Positions 1 through 9,371 of a DNA stretch of 64,000 bases are shown here, piece by piece. Below the pieces are notes generated by a model that had not been told where the DNA came from, did not search any database, and saw nothing but the letters and a program-made list of their open reading frames with translations. A program made the translations under genes and the position numbers. This stretch comes from Hyphomicrobiales bacterium (GTDB taxonomy: Bacteria; Pseudomonadota; Alphaproteobacteria; Rhizobiales; JACESI01): contig JACESI010000007.1 of NCBI GenBank assembly GCA_013911885.1, positions 99,592 through 163,591 of the forward strand, in the 5' to 3' direction. The stretch's first letter is position 1. Each line of letters starts with the position of its first letter.

Positions 1-2
1 GC

Positions 3-695
3 TTTGATCTGAGCGAGGGATTTCCCATGCTCACAACCAAAAAACTGCATCTGAAATCCATCGTCCACGAGCTGCTCTGGTTTCTCGCGGGTGACACCAA
101 TATCGCCTATCTGAAGCAGAACGGTGTTTCGATCTGGGACGCCTGGGCGGATGCAAACGGCGATCTCGGGCCGGTCTATGGCTATCAGTGGCGTTCCTGG
201 CCGACGGTCGGTGGCAATGGATCGATTGACCAGATCAGCGCTGTTGTCGAGCAGATCAGGAGCAATCCAGACAGCCGACGCCTCATCGTTTCCGCCTGGA
301 ACCCGGCGCAGGTGGACGCCATGGCCCTGCCGCCCTGCCACGCGCTCTTTCAATTCTACGTCGCGGATGGAAGGCTTTCCTGCCAGCTCTATCAGCGTTC
401 GGCCGATATTTTTCTCGGCGTGCCGTTCAATATCGCGTCCTATGCGCTTCTGACGATGATGATGGCAAGAGTCACCGGGCTCGAAGCTGGCGAATTCATT
501 CATACATTCGGCGATGCGCATCTTTATTCCAATCACGAGGATCAGGCGCGCGAACAGTTGAGCCGCAGGCCGGGTTCGCTTCCCAGAATGCTGATCAGGG
601 ATCGCGGGCAGGGAATATTCGATTTCACCGAGGAAGACTTTACGCTGGTTGATTATGTCGCGGCGCCACATATCAAGGCAGCGGTCGCGGTATGA
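3..695 (+). CDS. thyA: Thymidylate synthase (5' end missing at window edge)
   Basis: Converts dUMP and methylene-tetrahydrofolate to dTMP and dihydrofolate in the cytoplasm. The reading frame is open from base 3 ([14 protein letters not shown]), so the ATG at 27 offered by the ORF track is internal; roughly the first 35-40 residues lie outside the window. Visible family motifs are [16 protein letters not shown], the catalytic cysteine in [11 protein letters not shown], the [17 protein letters not shown] block and the C-terminal HIKAAVAV. The stop overlaps the folA start by four bases (ATGA), so translation of the two is probably coupled. That pairing makes sense because the dihydrofolate made here is recycled by FolA. 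Identity is certain; only the N-terminus is absent. Confidence 0.97.
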   Translation, partial: FDLSEGFPMLTTKKLHLKSIVHELLWFLAGDTNIAYLKQNGVSIWDAWADANGDLGPVYGYQWRSWPTVGGNGSIDQISAVVEQIRSNPDSRRLIVSAWNPAQVDAMALPPCHALFQFYVADGRLSCQLYQRSADIFLGVPFNIASYALLTMMMARVTGLEAGEFIHTFGDAHLYSNHEDQAREQLSRRPGSLPRMLIRDRGQGIFDFTEEDFTLVDYVAAPHIKAAVAV

Positions 696-1216
696 GCGAC
701 GCGAAGGTGACCCTTTCAATGATCGCGGCTGTCGCGGAAAACGGGATTATCGGCGCCGATAATGACATGCCGTGGCGTCTGTCGACCGATCTCAGGCGCT
801 TCAAGGCGCTGACCATGGGCAAGCCCATCATCATGGGGCGACGGACCTTTCAAAGTGTTGGAAAAGCCTTGCCCGGCCGGCTGAATATCGTGGTCAGCCG
901 TGATCAGTCGCTGGCTTTGGAAGGTGCGGTGGTCGTGGCCTCACTCGAGGCTGCGTTCGACATTGCGCGCCATGATGCGCTGCAATCCGGTATGGGCGAA
1001 ATCATGGTGACCGGGGGCGGGCAGATCTATGCCGAGGCGATCGGTCGCAGCGACCGGCTTTATATCACCCATGTCAAGGCTGCACCGAAAGGCGATACGC
1101 GATTTCCCGATATCGACGAAAGCATCTGGAAAGTCGTTGCGGAAGAACGCTTCCCATCCTCAGAAAAAGATAGCGCCGAGACGGTCTACCGCCTTTATGA
1201 ACGGCGGTCTGCATAG
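692..1216 (+). CDS. folA: Dihydrofolate reductase
   Basis: NADPH-dependent reduction of dihydrofolate to tetrahydrofolate. The 174-residue length is normal for a chromosomal DHFR. Visible landmarks: N-terminal [13 protein letters not shown], the substrate-site segment [18 protein letters not shown], the cofactor loop [19 protein letters not shown], and the [13 protein letters not shown] glycine motif. The start ATG overlaps the thyA stop, consistent with an operon. A gap of about 190 bases follows before hflK; I see no strong terminator in it. Confidence 0.97.
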   Translation: MSDAKVTLSMIAAVAENGIIGADNDMPWRLSTDLRRFKALTMGKPIIMGRRTFQSVGKALPGRLNIVVSRDQSLALEGAVVVASLEAAFDIARHDALQSGMGEIMVTGGGQIYAEAIGRSDRLYITHVKAAPKGDTRFPDIDESIWKVVAEERFPSSEKDSAETVYRLYERRSA

Positions 1217-1407
1217 TTATCCGGCTCTGCAAGTCTCATCTTACCTGCGTTTGTGCGTGACGATTTAACCATTCGTCTGGGCTTTCATAGCCAATACGGA
1301 TTTTGTTGAGGCATAAACATTGAAAGCTCGGGATGCGTAACCTATAACCCACAACAAGGAACGTGGTGGGATATCCAAATCATTCCCAAAGTTGAGGAAA
1401 TTCGAAT

Positions 1408-2538
1408 ATGCCATGGAGCAATAATACTGGCGGCGGTGGAAACAAGGGTCCTTGGGGCAATCCCGGCGGCGGCAACAATGGCGGCGGCGGACCGTGGGGC
1501 GGTGGCCCTGCGGGTGGTGGCCGTGGCGGCAATCAGCCACCAGACCTTGAAGAAATCCTTCGCCGCGGACAGGAGCGCATCCGGCAGGCCATTCCCGGTG
1601 GTACGCCAAACAGCCTCATGTTTGGGGCCGTCGGGCTCGTGCTTGTCGCCTTGTGGCTTTATCAATGCTTCTATACGATCCAGCCAAACCAGCTTGGTGT
1701 CGAGCTTCTGTTCGGCAAACCCAAGGCCGAGATTTCAAGCCAGGGTCTGCATTTCCACTACTGGCCCTTTGAGACCGTTGAAAAAGCGGCCGTGACCGAG
1801 AACCGTATCGAAATCGGCGGCACGGCGACGCGCGGCGGAGCGGGGCAGGGTCTTATGCTCTCGGGAGACCAGAATATCGTCGAGGTCGCCTTTGTGGTTC
1901 TGTGGCAGATGGTTGATCCGCGTGCTTACCTCTTCAATGTCGAATCGCCTGAAGACATGGTGACCAAGGTCTCCGAAAGCGCCATGCGCGAAGTCGTCGG
2001 GCGCGGTCTCGCGCAGGATATTTTCCGTGACAAGCGCGCCGCAATCTCCGAGGAAGTCCGTGCCATCACACAGGCGACCCTCGAGAGCTACAATGCCGGC
2101 ATTCAGATCAACCGGATTGCAATTGAGAATGTGGCACCGCCGCGCGAAGTGGCTGATGCGTTTGACGAAGTGCAGCGCGCCGAACAGGATGAAGATCGCT
2201 TCGTCGAGGAAGGCAACCGCTATTCGAACCAGAAACTCGGTGCCGCACGCGGAGACGCAGCCAGCATGCGCGAGGCCGCTGCTGCCTACAAGACTCGTGT
2301 CGTCGCTGAAGCTAATGGTGAAGCCCAGCGCTTCGTCTCGGTTTATGAAGAATATGCCAAAGCGCCGGTCGTGACCCGCAAGCGCCTTTTCCTTGAGACG
2401 ATGGAAAAGGTCCTCAAAGGCTCCGACAAGGTAATCCTGGGCAATGATGCCGGCGGACCGGGCGTTGTGCCCTACCTGCCTCTGCCGGAAATCAGAAATC
2501 GCACGTCGGCAACGGCACCAACGGTCAGAGGTCAATAA
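1408..2538 (+). CDS. hflK: HflK, membrane protease regulatory subunit
   Basis: SPFH/prohibitin-family inner-membrane protein that forms a periplasmic complex with HflC and modulates the FtsH protease. The 376-residue protein starts with a Gly/Asn/Trp-rich tract (about residues 5-40, repeats such as GGGNNGGGGPWGGG), then one membrane segment (about 70-90, LMFGAVGLVLVALWLY) and a band-7 domain. The start ATG has a GAGGA ribosome-binding site a few bases upstream. The gene ends two bases before hflC, so they are co-transcribed. Gly-rich N-termini are usual for HflK. Confidence 0.95.
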   Translation: MPWSNNTGGGGNKGPWGNPGGGNNGGGGPWGGGPAGGGRGGNQPPDLEEILRRGQERIRQAIPGGTPNSLMFGAVGLVLVALWLYQCFYTIQPNQLGVELLFGKPKAEISSQGLHFHYWPFETVEKAAVTENRIEIGGTATRGGAGQGLMLSGDQNIVEVAFVVLWQMVDPRAYLFNVESPEDMVTKVSESAMREVVGRGLAQDIFRDKRAAISEEVRAITQATLESYNAGIQINRIAIENVAPPREVADAFDEVQRAEQDEDRFVEEGNRYSNQKLGAARGDAASMREAAAAYKTRVVAEANGEAQRFVSVYEEYAKAPVVTRKRLFLETMEKVLKGSDKVILGNDAGGPGVVPYLPLPEIRNRTSATAPTVRGQ

Positions 2539-2540
2539 CC

Positions 2541-3509
2541 ATGAACAATCGTTTGCCGATCATTCTGGGCGCGCTTGCCCTTGTTGCCTTCATTGCCTAT
2601 TCCTCGGTATTCGTCGTCAACGAACGCCAGCAGGCGATCGTGCTGCGGTTTGGTGAAATCACCCGACTGATCAAGGACCCCGGCCTGTATTTCAAACTGC
2701 CGACCAACATCGTTGAGACCGTCCAGATCGTTGAGGACCGCCTTCTGCGCCTCGATCTTGAGGACATCACGGTTCAAGTCAGCGGCGGCAAGTTTTATAT
2801 CGTCGATGCCTTTGTGGTCTACCGAATCGAGGATCTCGGGCTGTTCAAGGAGCGGGCTTCGGGCAATATCGATCAGGCCGAACGGCTTCTGCGGACCCGC
2901 CTCAACGATGGCTTGCGTGACGTTTATGGTCGTCGCGGTTTTGAAGCAGCGCTCTCCGAGGAGCGCAATGAAATGATGCTTGAGATTCGCGAACTCCTGA
3001 TTCCGCAGGTTCGCGCTTTCGGCCTCAAGGTTGTCGATGTGCGCGTCCGCCGGACCGATCTCACCCCGGAAGTCTCACAGCAGACCTTCGACCGCATGTC
3101 GGCGGAGCGCCTTGCTGAGGCCGAGCGGCTTCGTGCCCGTGGCCGCGAGGCGGAACAGCGCATCAAGGCGATCGCCGACCGTCAGGTGGTCGAGATCGTT
3201 TCCGAGGCAAGACGCGACAGTGAAATCCTGCGCGGTGAGGGCGATGCCGAACGCAACCGCGTCTTTGCCAGCGCCTTTGGCCGCGATCCGGAATTCTTCG
3301 AGTTCTATCGCTCGATGAGCGCCTATGAAAGCGCGCTCGAGAATTCCGGGACCACGCTGGTTCTGTCACCGGATTCTGAATTCTTCCGCTATTTCGGTGC
3401 AGGCCCGACTGAGCGCAAGCTGCCGACGGCGGGTGAACTGGCGGCCCCAGCCGCCGCAGCCCCGGCAGCGTCGCCTGCCGTGACCCCGCCTGTCGCGCCA
3501 CAACAATAG
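2541..3509 (+). CDS. hflC: HflC, membrane protease regulatory subunit
   Basis: Partner of HflK in the FtsH-modulating HflKC complex. The 322-residue protein has an N-terminal signal anchor (residues about 5-22, LPIILGALALVAFIAYSS), the typical VNERQQAIVLRFGEI motif that opens the band-7 domain, and the coiled-coil stretch RLRARGREAEQRIKAIADRQVVEI. The C-terminus is an Ala/Pro-rich tail. It sits directly after hflK and is followed by the small DUF2065 gene, the usual alphaproteobacterial order. Confidence 0.95.
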   Translation: MNNRLPIILGALALVAFIAYSSVFVVNERQQAIVLRFGEITRLIKDPGLYFKLPTNIVETVQIVEDRLLRLDLEDITVQVSGGKFYIVDAFVVYRIEDLGLFKERASGNIDQAERLLRTRLNDGLRDVYGRRGFEAALSEERNEMMLEIRELLIPQVRAFGLKVVDVRVRRTDLTPEVSQQTFDRMSAERLAEAERLRARGREAEQRIKAIADRQVVEIVSEARRDSEILRGEGDAERNRVFASAFGRDPEFFEFYRSMSAYESALENSGTTLVLSPDSEFFRYFGAGPTERKLPTAGELAAPAAAAPAASPAVTPPVAPQQ

Positions 3510-3522
3510 GCATTCGGGACCG

Positions 3523-3708
3523 ATGAGAGACATCCTCACCGGTCTCGCGCTTGTTCTCGTGATCGAGGGGCTGGCTTATGCGGCCTTTCCCGATCAGGTA
3601 AAATCCATGCTGATCCGGATCAAGGAAACACCGTCCGCGACCTTGAGGATCATTGGGCTTGTGGCGGCTTTTGTTGGTGTTTTCTTGGTCTGGTTTGTGC
3701 GCCTGTGA
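3523..3708 (+). CDS. DUF2065 small membrane protein (YjeT-like)
   Basis: A 61-residue protein with two predicted membrane helices (about 3-21 and 41-59) separated by a short basic loop with the QVKSMLIRIKETP segment typical of DUF2065. The function of the family is unknown. It starts 13 bases after hflC and very likely belongs to the same transcript; proximity to HflKC and DegP suggests an envelope quality-control role, but that is inference from position only. Confidence 0.85.
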   Translation: MRDILTGLALVLVIEGLAYAAFPDQVKSMLIRIKETPSATLRIIGLVAAFVGVFLVWFVRL

Positions 3709-3897
3709 TCGTTGCGCCTTGCCTGAGGCGTTTGCCGCCCATGCGCTCGTCTCTGCTGGTGGCTAAAATCCTGCCGCAATGATCAAATACGCGTTATGCC
3801 AGCCTGATCTTGCTGATGATGATTGCACTTACGTTGATCTTGTCTGAGTTTCGCAACATGGTAAACCTGACTGACGGCACCTTTCGGAGGAAGAGAA

Positions 3898-5424
3898 TTG
3901 ATCCGCGAATCCCTGACTTTTCGCTCCCTGTTATCCCGGAAAAGAGCCGTTCGTGCGATCGCAGTGATCGTATTTCTTACCGTTAGCTCGCTGATTTCCT
4001 CCCTCCAGCCTGCGCGGGCGGAAAACGGGCCGGATTCGATTGCTGATCTGGCTGAAAAGCTGCTTGATGCGGTGGTGAATATTTCAACGGCAACCAATGT
4101 AGGCGGCAGCGCGATCACCCGCAATCGCGGCCCGGAACGACCGAAGGCACCGGACGGTTCGCCCTTTGAAGAGTTTTTTGAAGAGTTTTTCGATCGCCAG
4201 CAAAATGATTCTGCAAAACCACGGCGGGTGCAGTCGCTGGGCTCCGGCTTTGTCATCGACGGCAGCGGCATCATCGTGACCAACAATCACGTTATCGAAG
4301 GTGCGGACGAGATCACGATCAATTTTGCGAATGGCGATGCGCTGACGGCGGAACTCGTCGGCAAGGATGACAAGACCGATCTCGCCGTTTTGAAGGTTAT
4401 GCCAAAAAAGCCACTGACTTTCGTCAGTTTCGGATCATCAGAGGCCATGCGCGTTGGCGACTGGGTGATGGCAATCGGCAATCCTTTCGGACTGACGAGT
4501 TCGGTCACGGTCGGCATTGTCTCCGCGCGCAACCGCGACATCAATTCCGGGCCTTATGACAATTTCCTGCAAACCGATGCAGCGATCAACAAGGGCAATT
4601 CCGGCGGTCCGCTGTTCAATCGCAACGGCGAAGTGATCGGGATCAATACCGCGATCTTCTCGCCCTCCGGTGGCGGATCGGTTGGTGTCGGCTTCGCGGT
4701 GCCGAGTGATACGGCGCTTGCCGTGATTGAGCAATTGCGGGAATTTGGCGAGACGCGGCGCGGCTGGCTTGGCGTACGCATTCAGGAAGTGACCGAAGAT
4801 CTGGCCGAAGGTCTCGGCCTCGACAAGGCCCGTGGCGCGCTGGTTGCCGGCGTCACCGAAACGGGACCAGCCGAAGTCTCGGGCATCAAGGCGGGTGATG
4901 TCGTGACCAAATTCAACGGTCGCGCCATTGCCACAATGAAAGACCTGCCGCGCATGGTCGCTGATACGCCGGTCGGAAAGGCAGTCGATATTGAAGTCCT
5001 GCGTCAGGGCAAGCCGGTCACGCTTTCGGTCACTCTCGGACGTTTGGAAGAGGGCGAGAAAATTGCTGAGGCATCCGGTAACGCGAAGGACGAAGCCGAA
5101 AACGCGCCTGGCGCGGAGGATACCAGCGTCTTTCTTGGCATGACTCTCGAAGAGCTGAGCGATGGGCTGCGCGAGCAATACAAGCTCGACGGTTCGGTGA
5201 GAGGCCTTGTCATCACCGCCGTGGAGGAAGGGTCGAAGGCCGCGGAAAAAGGCATTTCGGAAGGCGAAGTCGTGGTCGAGGTCGGCCAGCAGCCGGTTGC
5301 AACGCGCAAGGACGTGGCAGAGCGCCTTGACGCGCTGAAGAGCCGGAACCGCAAATCAGCGCTTTTCCTGATCGCGAGCGCCGATGGTGAATTGCGGTTT
5401 GTTGCAATTAAGACCGACGAGTGA
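3898..5424 (+). CDS. Do/DegP-family periplasmic serine protease
   Basis: HtrA-type protease/chaperone for misfolded envelope proteins. The start is a TTG preceded by a clear GGAGG (TCGGAGGAAGAGAATTG). An N-terminal signal sequence ends near QPARA-EN. The trypsin-like triad is visible: His131 in TNNHVIEGA, Asp161 in DDKTDLAVLK and Ser235 in GNSGGPLFN. Two PDZ domains follow (about residues 285-375 and 405-500). The length (508) fits DegP/MucD-like enzymes. It follows hflKC-DUF2065 after a gap of about 190 bases. I cannot tell DegP, DegQ and MucD orthologues apart from sequence reading alone. Confidence 0.93.
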   Translation: MIRESLTFRSLLSRKRAVRAIAVIVFLTVSSLISSLQPARAENGPDSIADLAEKLLDAVVNISTATNVGGSAITRNRGPERPKAPDGSPFEEFFEEFFDRQQNDSAKPRRVQSLGSGFVIDGSGIIVTNNHVIEGADEITINFANGDALTAELVGKDDKTDLAVLKVMPKKPLTFVSFGSSEAMRVGDWVMAIGNPFGLTSSVTVGIVSARNRDINSGPYDNFLQTDAAINKGNSGGPLFNRNGEVIGINTAIFSPSGGGSVGVGFAVPSDTALAVIEQLREFGETRRGWLGVRIQEVTEDLAEGLGLDKARGALVAGVTETGPAEVSGIKAGDVVTKFNGRAIATMKDLPRMVADTPVGKAVDIEVLRQGKPVTLSVTLGRLEEGEKIAEASGNAKDEAENAPGAEDTSVFLGMTLEELSDGLREQYKLDGSVRGLVITAVEEGSKAAEKGISEGEVVVEVGQQPVATRKDVAERLDALKSRNRKSALFLIASADGELRFVAIKTDE

Positions 5425-5450
5425 AGCCGCCGCGCCTGAATCGGTAATCG

Positions 5451-6335
5451 TCAGGCGACAAAGTCCTGACGGGTATAGCCCTGAAGGAAAAGAAGTGCGG
5501 TCAGATCGCCGTGGCTGATTGAAAAATCAGCCTCAGCGGCAACTTTCGGCTTGGCGTGGACGGCAACGCCGGATCCAGCGAGGCGGATCATGCCGAGATC
5601 GTTCGCGCCGTCTCCAATCGCCATTGCATCTTGTTCCGAAATACCGCGCATTTTGCAGATCTCCTGAAGCGCGATAATTTTCGCCTCCGATCCAAGGATC
5701 GGCTCTTCGACGAGGCCACTCAGAGCGTCGTTCTCCGTCAGAAGCGTGTTGGCGCGGTTTTCGTCAAACCCCAGCCTATGCGCGATCCGCGATGTGAAAA
5801 TCGTAAAGCCACCCGAGACAAGGGCCGTATAGCCGCCATGGGCGCGCATGGTTTGAACGAGTTCGCGCCCGCCGGAGCGAAGCGTGATACGGTCTGCCAC
5901 AACCGCGTCGATGACGGAAAGCGGCAGGCCCTTCAACAGCCCGACACGCTCGCGCAGGGCTGGTTCGAACGCGATTTCACCGCGCATGGCGCGCGCGGTG
6001 ATGGCTGCGACCCGGTCCTTGACGCCAATCATGTCGGCGAGTTCATCAATACATTCCTGCTCGATCATGGTTGAATCCATGTCGGCGATCAAAACCGACT
6101 TCCGGCGTTTGTCCTGATCCTGAAAGGCGAGATCAATTCCGCCTTCATGAAGGCGTGGCGCAACAGCCTCGAACGCGGTGCGTTCCGCCTCGTCAAGCGC
6201 GATATCGCAGGCAACCCCCGGCTGCAACCAGGTAACGGCCACCCTGCGGCCAAGGGCGGCTTCGACATGCGCTATGACCTGATCGGAGATTTGCGGCCTT
6301 GCCGGATGTGATATGAGGGTTGCAACAAGGTTCAT
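5451..6335 (-). CDS. serB: Phosphoserine phosphatase
   Basis: HAD-superfamily enzyme that performs the last step of serine biosynthesis. HAD motif I is ADMDSTMIEQECIDELA, the serine/threonine motif is in ALVSGGFTIF, and the metal-binding motif is AIGDGANDLGMI. The N-terminal 80 residues form the small regulatory-type domain usual in SerB. The ORF track extends to 6548, but that extra 71 residues overlaps divergent miaA and lacks family similarity; the Met at 6335 (MNLVATLISHP) gives a normal 294-residue protein, leaving an 18-base divergent gap to miaA. Confidence 0.94.
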   Translation of the reverse strand: MNLVATLISHPARPQISDQVIAHVEAALGRRVAVTWLQPGVACDIALDEAERTAFEAVAPRLHEGGIDLAFQDQDKRRKSVLIADMDSTMIEQECIDELADMIGVKDRVAAITARAMRGEIAFEPALRERVGLLKGLPLSVIDAVVADRITLRSGGRELVQTMRAHGGYTALVSGGFTIFTSRIAHRLGFDENRANTLLTENDALSGLVEEPILGSEAKIIALQEICKMRGISEQDAMAIGDGANDLGMIRLAGSGVAVHAKPKVAAEADFSISHGDLTALLFLQGYTRQDFVA

Positions 6336-6353
6336 GGGAACAGGTTTCAAACG

Positions 6354-7304
6354 ATGAAAGAAAGCGCGGTCTTGATAGCCGGACCGACGGCAAGCGGCAA
6401 GTCCTCGCGCGCACTTGCCGAAGCTGAGGCCGCGCGGGCGGCGGGGCGCGCGCCGATCATTGTCAACGCCGATTCCATGCAGGTCTACCGCGAGCTGCGC
6501 GTCATTTCGGCGCGACCCGGACCGGCGGAAGAGGCGCAAGTGCCGCATTGCCTTTATGGTTTTGTCAGCGCGTCAGAAGCCTTCAGCACCGGAGCCTGGC
6601 TTTCCGCAGTGGGCGATCTCATCACGCAATTACCCGCGCGGGCACTGCCGATTTTCGTCGGCGGTACCGGGCTTTACTTCAAGGCGCTGACAGAAGGCTT
6701 TGCCGAAATCCCGCCGATCCCGGCTTCCATAAGGGCAGCGTGGCGGGATGCCTTCGCGCGTGAAGGGGCGGCGGCAATGCATGAGGCTCTCGCGATCCGC
6801 GATCCGGCGGCGGCGGCGGTGATCCGACCATCGGACAGCCAGCGGATCCTGCGCGCGCTTGAGGTGTTCGACGCGTCCGGTCAATCGATTCTGCACTGGC
6901 AGGCGGCGCAGAAGATGGCGGCAATGACGCCGCTCCTCGATCCGGCGGATTGTCGCAAGATCGTGGTCCTGCCGGAGCGCAGCGTTCTCTACGCCGCTAT
7001 CGATGCGCGTTTTGAGGCAATGGTCGACAACGGCGCGCTTTCAGAGGTTGCTGATCTTGCGACCCTCGCGCTCGATCCGATGCTGCCTGCGATGAAGGCG
7101 ATCGGCGTGCCGCAATTGCTTGCTCATCTTGCCGGAGTGCTCTCGCTCGAAGAGGCGATTGACGATGCAAAACGCGAGAGCCGCCGCTATGCCAAGCGAC
7201 AGATGACCTGGCTTCGCAACCAGATGGGCGCGGACTGGTTGCGGCTCGGCCCGGATGATGGCCCGCGACAACAAACTCTTGACAGCAAACATCCATCGTC
7301 TTAA
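6354..7304 (+). CDS. miaA: tRNA dimethylallyltransferase
   Basis: Adds a dimethylallyl group to A37 of tRNAs that read UNN codons. The P-loop GPTASGKSS lies at residues 10-18, followed by the NADSMQVYRELRVISARP motif that binds substrate, the IFVGGTGLYFKALTEG block, and the C-terminal RRYAKRQMTWLRNQ segment. Length 316 is normal. Its position just upstream of the ilvB leader is notable, because translation of Leu and other UNN codons can depend on this modification. The link to attenuation is a hypothesis, not shown here. Confidence 0.95.
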   Translation: MKESAVLIAGPTASGKSSRALAEAEAARAAGRAPIIVNADSMQVYRELRVISARPGPAEEAQVPHCLYGFVSASEAFSTGAWLSAVGDLITQLPARALPIFVGGTGLYFKALTEGFAEIPPIPASIRAAWRDAFAREGAAAMHEALAIRDPAAAAVIRPSDSQRILRALEVFDASGQSILHWQAAQKMAAMTPLLDPADCRKIVVLPERSVLYAAIDARFEAMVDNGALSEVADLATLALDPMLPAMKAIGVPQLLAHLAGVLSLEEAIDDAKRESRRYAKRQMTWLRNQMGADWLRLGPDDGPRQQTLDSKHPSS

Positions 7305-7336
7305 CCATCGACGCACTTAAATTTCGAGTGGAAACG

Positions 7337-7390
7337 ATGACACGGTTCATTCTTGTGGTGACGGGGCACATTGCCGGAGAAGCGCACTAG
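7337..7390 (+). CDS. ilvB leader peptide (putative attenuator peptide)
   Basis: A 17-residue ORF, MTRFILVVTGHIAGEAH, too short for the ORF track. It carries the consecutive codons Ile-Leu-Val-Val (ATT CTT GTG GTG) plus a second Ile (ATT), which are exactly the amino acids made by the downstream enzyme. Its stop codon lies inside a hairpin (GAGAAGC 7377-7383 with GCTTCTC 7390-7396) and it is followed by an intrinsic terminator and then ilvB. This arrangement is the classic design of ribosome-mediated attenuation described for proteobacterial ilv operons. The ribosome-binding site is weak (AGTGGAAA). Expression is not proven. Confidence 0.7.
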   Translation: MTRFILVVTGHIAGEAH

Positions 7391-7410
7391 CTTCTCGGAT
7401 CGGTGATGTG

Positions 7411-7448
7411 CGGCAACAGGCTCCTCAAAGGGGCCTTTTTTATTGCCG
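7411..7448 (+). terminator. Attenuator terminator upstream of ilvB
   Basis: AGGCTCC-TCAAA-GGGGCC followed by TTTTTT (7436-7441) forms a canonical intrinsic terminator between the leader peptide and ilvB. Outer arms CGGCAA (7411-7416) and TTGCCG (7443-7448) can also pair. A second copy of TTGCCG lies within the leader ORF (7371-7376) and can pair with the same CGGCAA, giving mutually exclusive structures as expected for an attenuator switch. Confidence 0.75.
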
Positions 7449-7529
7449 CAGTTTGCCTCTCACGACACAATGACGGGGCCGCCCGAAAGCGACGGCAACA
7501 GGTGCAAGCAGCGCCGATGGAGGAAGACG

Positions 7530-9347
7530 ATGGATGCCAGTAACGCAGTGAAGGACGCGATCTTGACCGCCGCGTCCCGCTCTGGAGTTGAAATGACCGG
7601 GGCGCAGATGGTTCTTCAGGCGTTTCGCGACAATGGGGTCGAGCATATTTTCGGCTATCCGGGTGGCGCGGTTCTTCCGATCTATGACGAGATTTTTCAG
7701 CAGGAAGACGTGAAACACATTCTTGTGCGTCACGAGCAGGGCGCAGGCCATGCGGCGGAGGGTTATGCCCGCTCAACCGGCAGGCCGGGTGTCGTTCTCG
7801 TCACCTCCGGTCCCGGTGCGACCAATATGGTGACAGCGCTCACCGACGCGATGATGGATTCGATCCCGCTTGTCTGCATCACCGGTCAGGTGCCGACCCA
7901 TCTCATCGGCAATGATGCGTTTCAGGAATGTGACACGGTCGGCATCACCCGGCCCTGCACGAAGCACAACTGGCTCGTGAAGTCCGTTGATGATCTTCCA
8001 GGCATTCTGCATGAGGCATTTCATGTCGCGACCACCGGCAGGCCCGGTCCGGTCGTTGTCGATATTCCGAAGGATGTTCAGTTCGCAACCGGACTCTATA
8101 CGACCGGACAGCGTCGCTACCACAAGAGCTACAAGCCGCAATTGCAGGGCGATCCGCATGCGATCCGTGCCGCGGTTCACGCGCTTGCGGGCGCGAAACG
8201 CCCGGTGCTTTATACGGGCGGCGGGGTCATCAATTCCGGTGATGGCGCGACGGAGCGGTTGCGCGAACTCGCCGAGATTACCGGGTTTCCGGTGACATCA
8301 ACGCTGATGGGGCTTGGCGCCTATCCGGCATCCGGCAAGCAGTGGCTGGGCATGCTCGGTATGCACGGAACCTATGAAGCCAACATGGTCATGCATGATT
8401 GCGACGTCATGGTCTGTATCGGCGCACGCTTTGATGACCGCATCACCGGGCGCACGGATGCCTTTTCGCCAGGCTCTCTCAAGATCCATATCGACATTGA
8501 CGCATCCTCGATCAACAAGAATATCAAGGTCGATATTCCGATTGTCGGCGATTGCGAACATGTTCTGGCTGCGATGATCCATGTCTGGAAGGAAGAAAAG
8601 CGCAAGGTCGACCCGGTGGCGCACAAGGACTGGTGGAAACAGATCGACCTCTGGCGGGCGCGCAAAAGCCTCGGCTACCGGGCGAACAAGGATGTCATCA
8701 TGCCGCAATATGCCATTGAGCGGTTGTTCGCGCTGAGCAAGGACCATGACACCTACATCACAACCGAAGTCGGTCAGCACCAGATGTGGGCTGCACAATA
8801 TTTCGGCTTCGAAAAACCCAACCGCTGGATGACTTCGGGCGGTCTCGGCACGATGGGATATGGTTTTCCGGCGGCGGTGGGCGTCCAGATCGCTCATCCG
8901 GAAAGCCTCGTCATCGATATAGCGGGCGATGCGTCTATCCAGATGATGCTTCAGGAAATGTCGACCTGTGTTCAATATGAATTGCCGGTCAAGATTTTCA
9001 TTTTGAACAATCAATATATGGGTATGGTGCGGCAATGGCAGCAGCTTTTGCATGGCAATCGCCTGTCGCATTCCTACAGCGATGCGTTGCCGGATTTTGT
9101 GAAACTTGCCGAAGCCTATGGCGGTGTTGGCCTTTATTGCGACAAGCCGGATCAGCTTGACGACAAGATCCGCGAGATGTTCGAGGTCAGGCGTCCGGTG
9201 ATTTTCGATTGCCGCGTCGCGGCGCTCGCCAATTGTTTTCCGATGATCCCTTCCGGCAAGGCGCATAACGAGATGTTGCTCTCGGATGCGGTGAGCGATG
9301 CGGATATCGAAAGTGCGATTGATCGGGAAGGAGCGACCCTCGTCTGA
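7530..9347 (+). CDS. ilvB: Acetolactate synthase, large catalytic subunit
   Basis: ThDP-dependent first common step of branched-chain amino-acid synthesis. Visible parts: the N-terminal ThDP-binding region with catalytic Glu in LVRHEQGAGHAAEGYAR, the SGPGATN motif, the central FAD-binding domain, and the C-terminal ThDP motif GDASIQMMLQE...NNQ. The ORF track begins at a TTG at 7443 inside the attenuator; the ATG at 7530 has a strong GGAGGAAGA site 5-10 bases upstream and gives 605 residues, close to the family norm. Its small subunit (ilvH) lies 1.5 kb downstream, separated by a lipoprotein and a DMT transporter gene. Could equally be named ilvI or ilvG. Confidence 0.95.
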   Translation: MDASNAVKDAILTAASRSGVEMTGAQMVLQAFRDNGVEHIFGYPGGAVLPIYDEIFQQEDVKHILVRHEQGAGHAAEGYARSTGRPGVVLVTSGPGATNMVTALTDAMMDSIPLVCITGQVPTHLIGNDAFQECDTVGITRPCTKHNWLVKSVDDLPGILHEAFHVATTGRPGPVVVDIPKDVQFATGLYTTGQRRYHKSYKPQLQGDPHAIRAAVHALAGAKRPVLYTGGGVINSGDGATERLRELAEITGFPVTSTLMGLGAYPASGKQWLGMLGMHGTYEANMVMHDCDVMVCIGARFDDRITGRTDAFSPGSLKIHIDIDASSINKNIKVDIPIVGDCEHVLAAMIHVWKEEKRKVDPVAHKDWWKQIDLWRARKSLGYRANKDVIMPQYAIERLFALSKDHDTYITTEVGQHQMWAAQYFGFEKPNRWMTSGGLGTMGYGFPAAVGVQIAHPESLVIDIAGDASIQMMLQEMSTCVQYELPVKIFILNNQYMGMVRQWQQLLHGNRLSHSYSDALPDFVKLAEAYGGVGLYCDKPDQLDDKIREMFEVRRPVIFDCRVAALANCFPMIPSGKAHNEMLLSDAVSDADIESAIDREGATLV

Positions 9348-9371
9348 TTGTCAGGCGGTCGAAGCACGAGC

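Noticed and set aside
1735-2535. 266-residue minus-strand ORF over hflK
   Set aside because: Antisense shadow of a clear HflK gene in high-GC sequence.
6336-6548. N-terminal extension of serB in the ORF track
   Set aside because: Overlaps divergent miaA and has no SerB similarity; the start at 6335 gives the normal length.
8298-9266. 322-residue minus-strand ORF inside ilvB
   Set aside because: Antisense to a conserved acetolactate synthase; composition rich in His/Arg as expected of a shadow.
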